A DNA stretch of 64,000 bases, taken from assembly GCA_018261905.1 (NCBI GenBank), contig JAGTRU010000009.1:62001-126000 (forward strand), in the 5' to 3' direction. The position numbers were made by a program, and so were the translations under genes. Source of the stretch: Pseudomonadota bacterium (GTDB taxonomy: Bacteria; Pseudomonadota; Gammaproteobacteria; Burkholderiales; Rhodocyclaceae). A model generated the notes under the pieces. The model saw only the letters and a list, made by a program, of their open reading frames with translations. It was not told where the DNA came from and did no database searches. This document shows, in pieces, positions 9,035 through 18,038 of the stretch. Numbering within the stretch: the stretch's first letter is position 1; the number at the start of each line of letters is the position of its first letter.

Positions 9035-9874
9035 TTAGATTCGACCCAGGATGACTTCGGCGACGAAGCGACTGCCGACGTAGGCAAGAATGAGCAGGGC
9101 AAAGCCGGTCAGTGTCCAGCGCAGGGCCCGTTTCCCGCGCCAGCCCCAGATGTGCCGGCCAATCAGCAAGGTGGCAAAAATTCCCCAAGAAGCGAAGGCG
9201 AAAAGCGTCTTGTGGTCGATGCTCAGCGGGCGGCCAAACAGGGCCTCGGAGAACAGGACGCCGCTGCCGACGGTCAGAGTGAGCAGGATGAAGCCAAGCA
9301 GCAGCATGCGGAAAAGCAGCGTTTCCATGGCCATCAGCGGCGGCAGACTGGCCAGACTGCGTTTTAGCGAGCGCTTGTGCAGGGCATTTTCGCTGAAGCC
9401 CATAAATATGGCTTGGAGTGCCGAAAGGGTCAGAAAGCTGTAGGCCAGCATGGCGGCCAGGAAATGTAGCTTGAATCCGGTGGCCGAGGCATTGGCCACC
9501 AGGTGGGCGTGGGGGAAGGCGAGGGGCAAGATGGCGCAGGCGGCCGCCAGCGGCAGGACCATGGGCTGCATTCCTTCCATGCGCGCCATGAAACTTTCCA
9601 GCCAGTAAATCAGTACGGCCAGCCACATCATCAGCGACAGTGCAAAGCTGAAGGAGAAATGCATGCCGGCCTCGGAAAAAAGACCGTTGTAGAGACCAAT
9701 GGCGTGAATCAGCAAGGCGAGGGCGATTGCGCCGCGTTCCCAGGTTTGCATGGGGCCGGCGACGGTCTGGTTTTCCCCTTCGCGCCAGCGGGTGTTCCAG
9801 AAATGGAAGCCGAGTCCGGCATATAACAGGGCAGAGAGGATATGGGGCATAAGCTGAATTACAATATCGGCCAT
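9035..9874 (-). CDS. CcsA/YpjD-type cytochrome c assembly-like inner-membrane protein
   Basis: A 279-aa polytopic protein with about eight hydrophobic helices and the HemX/CcsA-like core (the FSFALSLMMWLAVLIYWLES helix, and FASWGIFATLLIGRHIWGWRG near the C-terminus). The family resembles YpjD of Enterobacteria, usually encoded next to ffh and a CorC-type gene, exactly as here. The family name implies a role in haem or cytochrome c handling, but YpjD-type proteins have no proven reaction. It is divergent from ffh with only 29 bases between start codons, so the two promoters must be very close or overlap. Confidence 0.85.
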   Translation of the reverse strand: MADIVIQLMPHILSALLYAGLGFHFWNTRWREGENQTVAGPMQTWERGAIALALLIHAIGLYNGLFSEAGMHFSFSFALSLMMWLAVLIYWLESFMARMEGMQPMVLPLAAACAILPLAFPHAHLVANASATGFKLHFLAAMLAYSFLTLSALQAIFMGFSENALHKRSLKRSLASLPPLMAMETLLFRMLLLGFILLTLTVGSGVLFSEALFGRPLSIDHKTLFAFASWGIFATLLIGRHIWGWRGKRALRWTLTGFALLILAYVGSRFVAEVILGRI

Positions 9875-9903
9875 CCTTAGATTCTACTAGAAGCCCATCT
9901 GAC

Positions 9904-11262
9904 ATGCTCGATAACCTGACCAATCGCCTTGCCCGCGTCATGAAGACGCTGAAAGGCGAAGCTCGCCTGACGGAAGCCAATATTGCCGATGCTCTGCGCG
10001 AAGTGCGTATGGCCTTGCTGGAGGCCGACGTCGCCTTGCCTGTAATCAAAGACTTCATCGCTGCGGTCAAGGAAAAGGCCGTTGGCGAAGCGGTGATCGG
10101 TTCGCTTAGTCCCGGTCAGGCGCTGATCGGTGTCGTCCATGCCGAGCTGACCAAGTTGATGGGCGATGCGCATGAAGGCATCAACTTCAATACGCAGCCG
10201 CCGGCGATCGTGCTGATGGCCGGTTTGCAGGGCGCCGGCAAAACGACGACGGTGGGCAAGCTGGGCAAGTTCCTCAAGGAAAATCACAAAAAGAAGGTGC
10301 TGGTCGTTTCCTGCGACGTTTATCGTCCGGCGGCTATCGAGCAGTTGAAATCGGTGGCCGGGCAGGCCGGCGTCGATTTCTTCCCGTCGACGATCGGCGA
10401 GAAACCGGAAGCGATCGCGCTGGCCGCTGTCGACTGGGCCAAGCGTCACTACCATGACGTGCTGTTGGTCGATACGGCCGGTCGTTTGGCCATCGACGAA
10501 GAGATGATGGCTGAAATCAAGCGCCTGCATGCGGCGATCAATCCGATTGAAACGCTGTTCGTGGTTGATGCGATGCTCGGCCAGGATGCGGTCAACACCG
10601 CCAAGGCCTTCAACGAAGCCTTGCCGCTGACCGGTGTGGTGCTGACCAAGCTGGACGGCGATGCGCGGGGCGGTGCGGCCTTGTCGGTGCGCCATATCAC
10701 TGGCAAGCCGATCAAGTTTTCCGGGGTGGGCGAGAAGCTTTCCGGGCTGGAGGCCTTTCACCCGGAACGGATGGCCTCGCGCATTCTTGGCATGGGCGAC
10801 GTCCTGTCGCTGATTGAAGATGCCAGAAAGGGCCTCGACGAAGAAAAAGCCATGGCTTTTGCCAAGAAGCTGAAAGCTGGCAAAAGTTTCGACCTCAATG
10901 ATTTCAAGGAACAGATCGCCCAAATGCGCAACATGGGGGGCTTGTCGGCGTTGATGGACAAGATGCCGGCGCAGATCGCCCAGATGGCCGGGCAGTTGCC
11001 GGCCGGGGCCGAAAACAAGATGATCGGGCGAGTCGAGGGCATCATCAATTCGATGACGCCGCTTGAGCGTGCCAAGCCGGAATTGATCAAGGCCAGTCGC
11101 AAACGGCGTATTGCAATGGGAGCCGGGGTGCAGGTGCAGGAGGTCAATCGCATGCTCAATCAGTTCGAGCAGTCGCAGAAAATGATGAAAATGATGAGCA
11201 AGGGTGGCATCGGCAAACTGATGCGCGGCATGAAGGGCATGTTGCCCGGCATGGGGCGCTGA
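9904..11262 (+). CDS. ffh: Signal recognition particle protein Ffh
   Basis: The GTPase subunit of the bacterial SRP (452 aa), which binds 4.5S RNA and signal sequences of nascent membrane proteins and docks to FtsY. It has the N domain (MLDNLTNRLARVMKTLKGEA), the G1 loop GLQGAGKTTT (~107), G3 DTAGRLAIDEEMM, the TKLDGDARGG motif, and a methionine-rich M domain from about residue 300 to the end (FEQSQKMMKMMSKGG...MKGMLPGMGR). Length is standard. It ends immediately before the convergent lytic transglycosylase gene, with no intergenic spacer and no obvious terminator between them. Confidence 0.98.
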   Translation: MLDNLTNRLARVMKTLKGEARLTEANIADALREVRMALLEADVALPVIKDFIAAVKEKAVGEAVIGSLSPGQALIGVVHAELTKLMGDAHEGINFNTQPPAIVLMAGLQGAGKTTTVGKLGKFLKENHKKKVLVVSCDVYRPAAIEQLKSVAGQAGVDFFPSTIGEKPEAIALAAVDWAKRHYHDVLLVDTAGRLAIDEEMMAEIKRLHAAINPIETLFVVDAMLGQDAVNTAKAFNEALPLTGVVLTKLDGDARGGAALSVRHITGKPIKFSGVGEKLSGLEAFHPERMASRILGMGDVLSLIEDARKGLDEEKAMAFAKKLKAGKSFDLNDFKEQIAQMRNMGGLSALMDKMPAQIAQMAGQLPAGAENKMIGRVEGIINSMTPLERAKPELIKASRKRRIAMGAGVQVQEVNRMLNQFEQSQKMMKMMSKGGIGKLMRGMKGMLPGMGR

Positions 11263-11874
11263 TCAGCGAGCGGTCTGCGCCAATCGGGCGGTTTTTTCGT
11301 AGCCCCAGTTGTTCTGCCAGGCGGCGCGCACCATGTTCGGATACTCCGCTTTGCCCAGACTGCCGTTGTAGCGGCCGAGAGCACGGTAGAGGTCACCCTT
11401 TTCGATATCCAGGTAGTGGCGCAGGATGGTGCAGCCGTAACGCAGGCTGGTGCGCAGATCGAACAGGTTGTCGTCCGGGCGGCCGATCAGCTTGACCCAG
11501 AAGGGCATGACCTGCATGTAGCCGCGGGCCCCGGCCGAGGAGACGGCATATTTGCGAAAGCCCGATTCGACCTGCATCAGGCCGAGCACCAGTTGCGGGT
11601 CGAGGCCGGCGCGAGTGGCCTCGTAATGCACGCTCCGCAACAGGTCGATGCGGTAGTCGCGGTTGGGGATGCGCTTTTCCAGCCGGCGCGACATTTCGCT
11701 CAGCCAGTCGGCGGCTTCCAGGGGATTGTGAAATGAAGTAAACGATGGGCGGATATCGGAAACCGCCTTGTGCAGGGCGCCCTGCACGCTGGCCGCGAGC
11801 GGTTCGTATTTCTGCGCGCCGGCAAAGGCTGCCGACGCGCTGCTCAGCAATAGCGCGGCGATCAGCCGGCGCAC
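11263..11874 (-). CDS. Lytic transglycosylase (SLT domain), periplasmic
   Basis: A 203-aa exported protein with a signal peptide ([20 protein letters not shown]) and a soluble lytic transglycosylase domain. The catalytic Glu lies in [22 protein letters not shown] (~residue 103) and the GYMQVMP and YNGS motifs follow. It cleaves peptidoglycan glycan strands to 1,6-anhydro ends. The gene overlaps the 3' end of proS by 13 bases and likely shares its transcript. The catalytic domain is complete but short, and there is no LysM or other binding module. Confidence 0.9.
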   Translation of the reverse strand: MRRLIAALLLSSASAAFAGAQKYEPLAASVQGALHKAVSDIRPSFTSFHNPLEAADWLSEMSRRLEKRIPNRDYRIDLLRSVHYEATRAGLDPQLVLGLMQVESGFRKYAVSSAGARGYMQVMPFWVKLIGRPDDNLFDLRTSLRYGCTILRHYLDIEKGDLYRALGRYNGSLGKAEYPNMVRAAWQNNWGYEKTARLAQTAR

Positions 11875-13592
11875 AGCTTTCCCTTGATGATGCCGACGAT
11901 GTCGGCCTGCGGCAACAGCGTTGCTTCGGCATCGCGGCGGCCCTTGTACTCGACCTGGGCATCCTTCAGGCCGCGCTCGCCGATGACGATGCGGTGCGGG
12001 ATGCCGATCAGTTCCATGTCTGCGAACATCGAGCCGGGGCGCTCGTTGCGGTCGTCGAGCAGGACGTCGATGCCGAGCTCCTTGAGCTCGCCGTAAAGCT
12101 GGTCGGCGGCGACCTTGACGGCTTCGCTCTTGTGGTAGCCCATCGGCACGATGCAGACCTCGAACGGTGCGATGCTGGTCGGCAGTACGATGCCGCGCTC
12201 GTCGTTGCCCTGTTCGATGGCTGAGCCGACGATGCGCGAGACACCGATGCCGTAGCAGCCCATTTCCATGACCTGGCTCTTGCCGGTTTCGTCGAGGAAG
12301 GCGCAGTTCAGGGCTTCGGCGTATTTCGTGCGGAGCTGGAAAATATGGCCGACTTCGATGCCACGGCAGATTTCCAGCGTGCCCTTGCCGTCCGGCGACG
12401 GGTCGCCGGCAACGACATTGCGGATGTCGAAAACCTCCGGTTCCGGCAGGTCGCGGCCGAAATTGACGCCGCTCATGTGATAGCCGGCCTCGTTGGCGCC
12501 ACAGATGAAATCGCTCATCACGGAGACCGAGCGATCGGCGAAAACGGCGACCTTCTTGCCATCAATGCCAGCCGGCCCGATGAAGCCGGGTTTGCAGCCC
12601 AAGTGGGCGATGACTTCTTCTTCGGTGGCGAAGCGGAAGGGATTGAGACCGGCGATCTTGCTGGCCTTGATCTCGTTCAGTTCGTGGTCGCCGCGCACCA
12701 GGAGCAGGGCAAAGGTCGAGCTGCCATCTTCCTTTTCGCTGACCACGGCGATCGACTTGACGATCTGCTCGAGGGAAACATTGAGGAATTTGGCGACATC
12801 GGCGCAGGCCATCTTGCCCGGCGTATGGATCTTTTCCATGCTCTTGCCAGGTACTGCACGCTGCACGGCCGGGGCCAGCGCTTCGGCCAGTTCGACATTG
12901 GCCGCATAATCGGAGTTCGGACAGAAGGCGATGGCGTCTTCGCCGGAGTCGGCCAGGACGTGGAATTCGTGTGAGCCGGTGCCGCCGATTGAGCCGGTGT
13001 CGGCCGCCACGGCGCGGAACCTCAGGCCGAGACGGGTGAAAATCTGGCTGTAGGTGGCGTACATCTTGGCGTATTCGCGCTTCAGATCCTCGAAGGATGA
13101 ATGGAACGAATAGCCGTCCTTCATCAGAAATTCGCGACCACGCATGACGCCGAAACGCGGGCGGATCTCGTCGCGGAACTTGGTCTGGATCTGGTACAGG
13201 TGCAGCGGTAGCTGGCGATAGCTCTTGACGTCGCGGCGCACGACATCGGTGATGACTTCTTCGTGTGTCGGACCGATGACGAAGTCGCGCTGGTGGCGGT
13301 CCTTGAAACGCAGCAGTTCCGGACCGTACTGTTCGCCGCGGCCGGATTCCTGCCATAGCTCGAAAGGCTGGACGGCCGGCATCAGCAGCTCAAGGGCGCC
13401 GGCCTTGTTCATCTCGTCGCGGACGATGTTTTCGACCTTGCGCAGGACGCGCAGACCGAGTGGCATCCAGGTGTAAATACCGGCCGCCGAGCGCTTGATG
13501 AAGCCGGCGCGCAGCATCAGTTTCTGGCTGATCACTTCGGCGTCGGCCGGGGCTTCCTTGAGAGTGGTGAAAAAGAATTGCGAAGTACGCAT
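11862..13592 (-). CDS. proS: Proline--tRNA ligase (with editing domain)
   Basis: Class II synthetase of 576 aa charging tRNA-Pro. The chosen start [20 protein letters not shown] is the conserved bacterial ProRS N-terminus. The open frame extends 600 bases upstream, but that stretch is antisense to rppH and is not coding. Motif 2 lies around [20 protein letters not shown], the trans-editing INS domain spans residues ~225-410, and motif 3 is near [18 protein letters not shown]. Length matches the prokaryote-type ProRS with INS domain. It is divergent from rppH; the 111-base gap holds both promoters. Confidence 0.97.
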   Translation of the reverse strand: MRTSQFFFTTLKEAPADAEVISQKLMLRAGFIKRSAAGIYTWMPLGLRVLRKVENIVRDEMNKAGALELLMPAVQPFELWQESGRGEQYGPELLRFKDRHQRDFVIGPTHEEVITDVVRRDVKSYRQLPLHLYQIQTKFRDEIRPRFGVMRGREFLMKDGYSFHSSFEDLKREYAKMYATYSQIFTRLGLRFRAVAADTGSIGGTGSHEFHVLADSGEDAIAFCPNSDYAANVELAEALAPAVQRAVPGKSMEKIHTPGKMACADVAKFLNVSLEQIVKSIAVVSEKEDGSSTFALLLVRGDHELNEIKASKIAGLNPFRFATEEEVIAHLGCKPGFIGPAGIDGKKVAVFADRSVSVMSDFICGANEAGYHMSGVNFGRDLPEPEVFDIRNVVAGDPSPDGKGTLEICRGIEVGHIFQLRTKYAEALNCAFLDETGKSQVMEMGCYGIGVSRIVGSAIEQGNDERGIVLPTSIAPFEVCIVPMGYHKSEAVKVAADQLYGELKELGIDVLLDDRNERPGSMFADMELIGIPHRIVIGERGLKDAQVEYKGRRDAEATLLPQADIVGIIKGKLCAG

Positions 13593-13703
13593 GGAATGCT
13601 CTTGAATTCGTTGCCAAAAGGGCATTTTACACCGTGCGCGTCCTTTGCATGCGGCAGGGCTTTGTGAAAGAATCGGGGTAACTATTAATTTTGCAGGATT
13701 CTT

Positions 13704-14240
13704 ATGCTCGACCGTGAAGGCTATCGCCCGAACGTCGGCATCATCCTTTGTAACGCCAAGAACGAGGTTTTCTGGGGTAAGCGCATACGTGAACATTCGT
13801 GGCAGTTTCCACAAGGTGGCATCAAGCGCGGCGAAACGCCGGAGCAGGCCATGTATCGGGAACTGTATGAAGAAGTCGGGCTGCAGCCCGAGCACGTGCG
13901 CATCCTCGGGCGGACCAAGGGCTGGTTGCGTTATGAGGTGCCGACACACTGGATAAAGCGCGAATGGCGCGGTTCTTACAAGGGGCAGAAGCAGATCTGG
14001 TTTCTGTTGCGTCTGGTAGGAAGGGATAACGACGTCAGTCTGCGGGCAACCAATAAACCGGAATTTGATGCCTGGCGCTGGAACGATTACTGGATTCCGT
14101 TGGAAGCGGTGATTGAATTCAAGCGTAGCGTGTACGAGCAGGCATTGAATGAGCTGGTTCGCTTTCTCGACCTTGATCGGCGGAGTCGGCATCGTCGTGG
14201 CGATATTGGCGAGTTGCCGCCGCCTATGGAGGAGTCGTGA
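13704..14240 (+). CDS. rppH: RNA pyrophosphohydrolase RppH
   Basis: Nudix enzyme (178 aa) that removes pyrophosphate from 5'-triphosphorylated RNA and triggers RNase E-dependent decay. The opening [15 protein letters not shown], the [13 protein letters not shown] segment and the Nudix box G-x5-E-x7-RELYEEVGL (residues ~38-60) are diagnostic for RppH. The C-terminal tail beyond ~160 ([16 protein letters not shown]) is basic and variable. It overlaps the next gene by 4 bases and heads a three-gene unit with a CNP1-like protein and coq7. A weak sigma-70-like match (TTGCAT, 17 bases, AAGAAT) sits at 13645-13673. Confidence 0.97.
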   Translation: MLDREGYRPNVGIILCNAKNEVFWGKRIREHSWQFPQGGIKRGETPEQAMYRELYEEVGLQPEHVRILGRTKGWLRYEVPTHWIKREWRGSYKGQKQIWFLLRLVGRDNDVSLRATNKPEFDAWRWNDYWIPLEAVIEFKRSVYEQALNELVRFLDLDRRSRHRRGDIGELPPPMEES

Positions 14241-14755
14241 TGTCGTCAGGAAAGTTGCTGCTATCCCTGCTGGCCCTGCTTGTTGCCGGAGCGGCTATGG
14301 CTGACTTCGAGGAAGATGAGGCGGCTCGGTCGTGGCAGGAGTCGGAGGTTCAATACCCCGCGCCGCCGAGCTCGGAGGCGCTGCTCCCTTTTTCGCCGGG
14401 GGCGGCAACCGACAATCGATTCTTTGTTGATGGTGCTTCGCTCAGCGTTGGCAGCGATGGCGTGGTTCGTTACACGCTGCTGGTGCTGTCTCCCGAGGGG
14501 GGGCGCAATGTGACCTATGAGGGCATGCGCTGCGAAACCAAGGAGCGGCGGATTTACGCGACCGGGCGGGCAGATGGTTCGTGGTCGAAGTCCCGAGTCA
14601 AGCAATGGGCGCGGGTTCGCGATGCGGTGGGGAATCGTCAATATGCGGCGCTCTTTCTCGAGTATTTTTGCCCCATGGGCGTTATTGTTCGCAGTGCCGA
14701 CGAGGCGCGGGACGCGTTGAAACGCGGCGGGCATAAAGACATTTTTTCGCGGTGA
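14237..14755 (+). CDS. CNP1-like family exported protein
   Basis: A 172-aa protein with a signal peptide ([22 protein letters not shown]) and a CNP1-like domain, recognised from the [23 protein letters not shown] core and the C-terminal [20 protein letters not shown]. Members are found in Betaproteobacteria next to rppH; no activity is known. Two conserved cysteines (in GMRCETKE and EYFCPMG) could form a disulfide in the periplasm. It is translationally coupled to rppH (4-base overlap) and is followed by coq7. Confidence 0.85.
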   Translation: MMSSGKLLLSLLALLVAGAAMADFEEDEAARSWQESEVQYPAPPSSEALLPFSPGAATDNRFFVDGASLSVGSDGVVRYTLLVLSPEGGRNVTYEGMRCETKERRIYATGRADGSWSKSRVKQWARVRDAVGNRQYAALFLEYFCPMGVIVRSADEARDALKRGGHKDIFSR

Positions 14756-14760
14756 GTCCA

Positions 14761-15384
14761 ATGCTGCTTGATCGTGCCATTGTCGAATTTGATCGGGCGA
14801 TGCGCTCTGTGTTGGCGCCAGCGCGCAGCGTTCGGCCCGTGCCCGGGGATGGGCTGCCGGATGTCGCGCTCGATAGTGCCGAGAAGCGGCATGTCGTCGG
14901 CCTGATGCGGGTCAATCATTGCGGTGAGATTTGCGCGCAGGCTCTCTATCAGGGGCAGGCGCTGACATCGCGCGATCCCGTTGTGCGTGATGCGCTACGC
15001 ACCGCGGCAAACGAAGAGACCGAGCATTTGGCCTGGACCGAGCAACGGATCACGGAACTGGGCGGGCGGAAAAGCTGGCTTAACCCGGTCTGGTACGTTG
15101 GTTCCTTGTCCTTGGGTTTGGCTGCCGGGGCGCTCGGCGATAAATGGAATCTCGGGTTTCTTGCCGAAACGGAACGGCAGGTCGAGGTGCATCTCGATGG
15201 TCATCTGCAGAGCCTGCCGGAAATTGATGCGCGTTCGCGGGCGATCGTCGAGCAGATGCGGCAGGATGAAATCAAGCATGCCGAGACGGCCGTGCACTAC
15301 GGCGCTGCCGAGTTGCCCACGGTCGTCAAGCGGGCCATGCGGTTGGCGGCCAGGGTCATGACCGGGGCCGCCTACCGTTTGTGA
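14761..15384 (+). CDS. coq7: 3-demethoxyubiquinol 3-hydroxylase
   Basis: Di-iron monooxygenase (207 aa) of ubiquinone synthesis, acting at the inner membrane on demethoxyubiquinol. The di-iron ligands are visible as repeated E/ExxH motifs: NHCGEICAQALYQGQ, NEETEHLAW, then EVHLDGHL and the late DEIKHAETA. The start was placed at the ATG giving MLLDRAIVEFDRAMR, which matches Coq7 N-termini. An upstream GTG in frame (14752) overlaps the CNP1-like stop and is an alternative. It ends 11 bases before a convergent OsmC gene. The gene implies an aerobic or microaerobic ubiquinone-using respiratory chain. Confidence 0.95.
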   Translation: MLLDRAIVEFDRAMRSVLAPARSVRPVPGDGLPDVALDSAEKRHVVGLMRVNHCGEICAQALYQGQALTSRDPVVRDALRTAANEETEHLAWTEQRITELGGRKSWLNPVWYVGSLSLGLAAGALGDKWNLGFLAETERQVEVHLDGHLQSLPEIDARSRAIVEQMRQDEIKHAETAVHYGAAELPTVVKRAMRLAARVMTGAAYRL

Positions 15385-15395
15385 TCGGCAAAAGC

Positions 15396-15824
15396 TTAGG
15401 CTTCTTCGATGATTTCGAAGTCGTGAGTGATTTCGGCGGTTTTGCCAATCATGATTGATGCTGAGCAGTATTTGTCTTTTGACAGTTCAATGGCGCGCGC
15501 TACTGCCTCCGGCTTGAGTTGTTTGCCTTTGACGCGGTAGTGGAAATGAATGTGCGTGAAAATTTTTGGGTCGGTTTCGGCGCGCTCGGCTTTTAGGCAA
15601 ACATCGCAGCCGCTCACCGCATGGCGTCCCTTTTTCAGGATAAGGACGACGTCGAAGGCCGTGCATCCGCCGGTACCGGCCAGAACCATTTCCATCGGGC
15701 GTAAGCCGAGGTTGCGGCCGCCGGCTTCTGGGGCTCCATCCATCACGACAGCGTGGCCGCTGCCGGTTTCCGCAACGAACGACATGCCTGCCTCGTTGCC
15801 CATCCATCTTACCGTGCATTCCAT
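15396..15824 (-). CDS. OsmC family peroxiredoxin-like protein
   Basis: A 142-aa cytoplasmic protein of the OsmC/Ohr superfamily. It has the first redox cysteine in AGTGGCTAFDVV (~54) and a second in KDKYCSASIMIG (~119), the pair that reduces organic hydroperoxides in Ohr/OsmC enzymes. The overall layout is closer to the YhfA-like OsmC branch than to Ohr, so the substrate is uncertain. The upstream region is the AT-rich intergenic stretch 15825-16321, which must hold its promoter on the minus strand. Confidence 0.9.
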   Translation of the reverse strand: MECTVRWMGNEAGMSFVAETGSGHAVVMDGAPEAGGRNLGLRPMEMVLAGTGGCTAFDVVLILKKGRHAVSGCDVCLKAERAETDPKIFTHIHFHYRVKGKQLKPEAVARAIELSKDKYCSASIMIGKTAEITHDFEIIEEA

Positions 15825-16011
15825 GGGGTCTCCTTAAGCGAGGCGAAATTCTAACGGATATTGAATTGCCGGGTGGTGAAGGCGTTGTTGCGGCGCAGCA
15901 ATATGCGCTGGTCATTGGGTGTTCGGGGTTGTTTGTTTTTGGTTTATCAATGAGATATTAATGCTGAAATATATAAAAAACTAACAATAAATCAATATGT
16001 TGTCACATATT

Positions 16012-16057
16012 AAATAAATTTATTTGTGAATAAAAAAATAGATTGTGCAATGCACAA
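16012..16057. promoter_or_regulatory. AT-rich block with a 15-bp perfect palindrome, candidate operator
   Basis: Positions 16043-16057 read TTGTGCA-A-TGCACAA, two perfect 7-base arms around one base. Just left of it is a second perfect palindrome, AAATAAATTTATTT (16012-16025), inside a strongly AT-rich block (about 15940-16060) in an otherwise GC-rich genome. The 15-mer ends 7 bases before a possible -35 box (16065), where a dimeric activator would sit. The TGCA-rich half-sites recall those reported for the PHB regulator PhaR, but that link is a guess. Confidence 0.45.
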
Positions 16058-16064
16058 GATGATC

Positions 16065-16093
16065 TTGCCTATGGCCTCTGCTTAGGGCAAAAT
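16065..16093 (+). promoter_or_regulatory. Possible sigma-70 promoter for the small RNA candidate
   Basis: TTGCCT, 17 bases, CAAAAT: each box matches the consensus at four of six positions with ideal spacing. The predicted start is near 16100, and a terminated, structured transcript follows at once. Confidence 0.4.
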
Positions 16094-16099
16094 ACGAAG

Positions 16100-16210
16100 C
16101 GTACGGACTGGATTCGATAGCGGTACGGTTTTTTCCAGTTCAGATTTGTCTCCTCCACCCTCCTCCTTTGGTGTGGATTTAACGCGGCTCAGCGAGCCGC
16201 GTTTTTTTTG
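16100..16210 (+). ncRNA. Candidate small RNA with anti-Shine-Dalgarno loop
   Basis: About 110 nt with no credible ORF. Hairpin 1 pairs GGACTGG (16105-16111) with CCAGTTC (16135-16141). Hairpin 2 pairs TCCAC (16154-16158) with GTGGA (16173-16177) and shows CCTCCTCC (16159-16166) in its loop; another CTCCTCC lies at 16150-16156. It ends in a 9-bp stem and T-run typical of intrinsic terminators. CU-rich anti-Shine-Dalgarno loops are the hallmark of several alphaproteobacterial small RNA groups (the 'cuckoo' type), so a trans-acting role is plausible. It is not tmRNA or a tRNA. Expression is not shown; it could also be the leader of a longer transcript toward rplM. Confidence 0.5.
16181..16209 (+). 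terminator. Intrinsic terminator before rplM promoter
   Basis: AACGCGGCT (16181-16189), 5-nt loop, AGCCGCGTT (16195-16203), then a run of T. It closes the transcript upstream and insulates the rplM promoter that starts 33 bases later. Confidence 0.85.
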
Positions 16211-16241
16211 GTTTTTTTATCCGGTGTTTGTTTCAATATCA

Positions 16242-16271
16242 TTGACACCTTGGTCAGGATTCGGCTAGAAT
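16242..16271 (+). promoter_or_regulatory. Sigma-70 promoter of rplM-rpsI
   Basis: TTGACA (16242-16247), 18 bases, TAGAAT (16266-16271): a near-consensus promoter placed about 50 bases before the rplM start codon, as expected for a strongly expressed ribosomal operon. Confidence 0.8.
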
Positions 16272-16321
16272 CCGCGCCTTTCTCCAATCCGCGCCCAAAT
16301 TTTTCAGGACGGCTCACTTAT

Positions 16322-16750
16322 ATGAAAACGTTTTCCGCCAAGCCACATGAGGTGAAGCGCGAGTGGTTTGTGGTAGACGCCACAGACAAAGTGCTCGGCC
16401 GCCTCGCTACCGAAATTGCCCGCCGTCTGCGTGGCAAGCACAAGGCTATCTATACCCCGCACGTTGATACCGGCGATTTCATCGTCGTCACCAACGTCGA
16501 AAAGCTCACCGTTACCGGTAACAAGGCCGAAGATAAGAAGTACTACCGTCACTCCGGCTACCCGGGCGGTATCTACGAAACCAACTTCAAGAAGATGCAG
16601 CAGCGTTTCCCGGGCCGCGCCCTGGAAACCGCCGTCAAGGGCATGCTGCCGAAGGGTCCGCTGGGCTACCAGATGCTCAAGAAGCTGAAGTGCTACGCTG
16701 GCGAACAGCATCCTCACACTGCCCAGCAGCCCAAGGCTCTGGAAATTTAA
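16322..16750 (+). CDS. rplM: 50S ribosomal protein L13
   Basis: A 142-aa ribosomal protein starting [20 protein letters not shown], the conserved L13 N-terminus. The frame is open further upstream, but the standard length and the promoter position fix this start. Conserved [19 protein letters not shown] and the C-terminal [17 protein letters not shown] are present. L13 is an early-assembling large-subunit protein. It is co-transcribed with rpsI, 9 bases downstream. Confidence 0.99.
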   Translation: MKTFSAKPHEVKREWFVVDATDKVLGRLATEIARRLRGKHKAIYTPHVDTGDFIVVTNVEKLTVTGNKAEDKKYYRHSGYPGGIYETNFKKMQQRFPGRALETAVKGMLPKGPLGYQMLKKLKCYAGEQHPHTAQQPKALEI

Positions 16751-16759
16751 GGGATCATC

Positions 16760-17152
16760 ATGGCTGAAAGTTATTTCTACGGTACCGGTCGTCGCAAGAG
16801 CGCCGTTGCCCGTGTATTCATGAAGCGTGGTTCCGGCGTCATCGTTGTTAACGGCAAGCCGGTCGACCAGTTCTTCTCCCGTGAAACCGGTCGTATGATC
16901 GTTCGCCAGCCGCTGGCTCTGGTTGAGCAACTGTCCGGTTTCGATATCAAGGTGAACGTCATCGGTGGCGGCGAATCCGGCCAAGCCGGTGCGGTTCGTC
17001 ACGGTATCACCCGCGCCCTGATCGAATACGATGCAAACCTGAAGCCCGCGCTGTCGAAGGCCGGTTTCGTTACCCGCGATGCCCGTGAAGTCGAACGTAA
17101 AAAGGTTGGTTTCCACAAGGCACGTCGCCGGAAGCAGTTCTCCAAGCGCTAA
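16760..17152 (+). CDS. rpsI: 30S ribosomal protein S9
   Basis: A 130-aa small-subunit protein with the S9 opening [16 protein letters not shown] and the basic C-terminal tail [17 protein letters not shown] that reaches the P-site tRNA. Length and both ends are canonical. It is the last gene of the rplM-rpsI operon and is closed by a strong terminator 17 bases after the stop. Confidence 0.99.
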   Translation: MAESYFYGTGRRKSAVARVFMKRGSGVIVVNGKPVDQFFSRETGRMIVRQPLALVEQLSGFDIKVNVIGGGESGQAGAVRHGITRALIEYDANLKPALSKAGFVTRDAREVERKKVGFHKARRRKQFSKR

Positions 17153-17168
17153 TCGGCTTGGTCTCGGC

Positions 17169-17198
17169 AAAAAAGGCCGCCTTCGGGCGGCTTTTTTG
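17169..17198 (+). terminator. Intrinsic terminator of rplM-rpsI
   Basis: AAAAGGCCGCC, TTCG tetraloop, GGCGGC and a run of six T. The stable UUCG-type loop and T-run make a clear rho-independent terminator right after rpsI. Confidence 0.92.
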
Positions 17199-17291
17199 TT
17201 TTCCGAGAGCGGGGTATGATGCGCCCTCTCTTGAAAGGGGTGCCGTCGACAACATGCGAGGACTGTTTGTGCGGAATTCTGTATCAGACCC

Positions 17292-18026
17292 ATGCCAACA
17301 CCCGCGGTTACATTGAAGCTACGTCGCTTTCGGCGTCGTTTCGGGATCACCGCGCCGCGCGTCGTGGTGCGTAGTCACTTGCCCTGGCCGTGGATCGCGG
17401 CAGCGATTGTTCTGCTCTTGCTGGCGATTGTGGCTGGTGTCTGGTCGGTCATGCAGCGTAATGAAGCCGGCGTCATGGGGCGGGAGATCGACAGCCTGCG
17501 CCAGCAGTTGCAGCGGCAGCACGAAGAATTGAGCGCGCTGCGCTCGACGGCCGGTACCGAGCAGAGTGCGGTGCATATGGAACGGGCGGCGCAGCAGCAA
17601 CTCCTGAGCCGCCTGCAAGGGCTGGAACGGGAAAATGCTTCGCTCAAGGAGGATATGCTGCTGTTCGAGCGCCTCATTCCGGAAGTTGGAGAAGAAGCGG
17701 CACTCCGTATCGAGAACTTCCGGCTGACCCCGGAGGGTGGTGGGCGTTACCGCTATCGCTTGCTGTTGGCTTTTCAGCCAAGCCGGCAGGCGCCGGACTT
17801 CCATGGTCGTTTGCAGTTGGCGCTCACCGTTGCCCAGGCTGGCAAGGAACAGCAACTGGTTTTGCCGGATAGCCGGGAGCCCGCTGCCGATTACTTGATT
17901 GATTTGAAGCATTTCCTCCGTCGCGAAGGTGTCGTTGTCTTGCCGGCGGCTGCCGTGATCAAGTCGCTTGAGGCGCGTATCCTGCTCGGTGATACACTTA
18001 AAGCAAAGCGCATGGCACAACTTTAG
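17292..18026 (+). CDS. DUF6776-like single-pass membrane protein with coiled coil
   Basis: A 244-aa protein with a basic cytoplasmic start, one transmembrane helix (WIAAAIVLLLLAIVAGVWSVM, residues ~35-55), a predicted coiled coil (about 60-125, rich in Q/E/L such as EIDSLRQQLQRQHEELSALR), and a C-terminal beta-rich domain with the RYRYRLLLAFQPSRQ motif. Proteins of this design precede a bactofilin gene in many Betaproteobacteria, and the stop here is 12 bases before that gene. A role in anchoring or positioning the bactofilin scaffold is reasonable inference, not proven. The DUF assignment is from memory of family layout. Confidence 0.7.
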   Translation: MPTPAVTLKLRRFRRRFGITAPRVVVRSHLPWPWIAAAIVLLLLAIVAGVWSVMQRNEAGVMGREIDSLRQQLQRQHEELSALRSTAGTEQSAVHMERAAQQQLLSRLQGLERENASLKEDMLLFERLIPEVGEEAALRIENFRLTPEGGGRYRYRLLLAFQPSRQAPDFHGRLQLALTVAQAGKEQQLVLPDSREPAADYLIDLKHFLRREGVVVLPAAAVIKSLEARILLGDTLKAKRMAQL

Positions 18027-18038
18027 GAGTGCAGATTC

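Noticed and set aside
16100..16165. Resemblance to tmRNA ends (GGATTCGA and CTCCACC) in the intergenic region
   Set aside because: Only ~40 bases separate the two, no tag reading frame or acceptor stem pairing; better explained as a separate small RNA.
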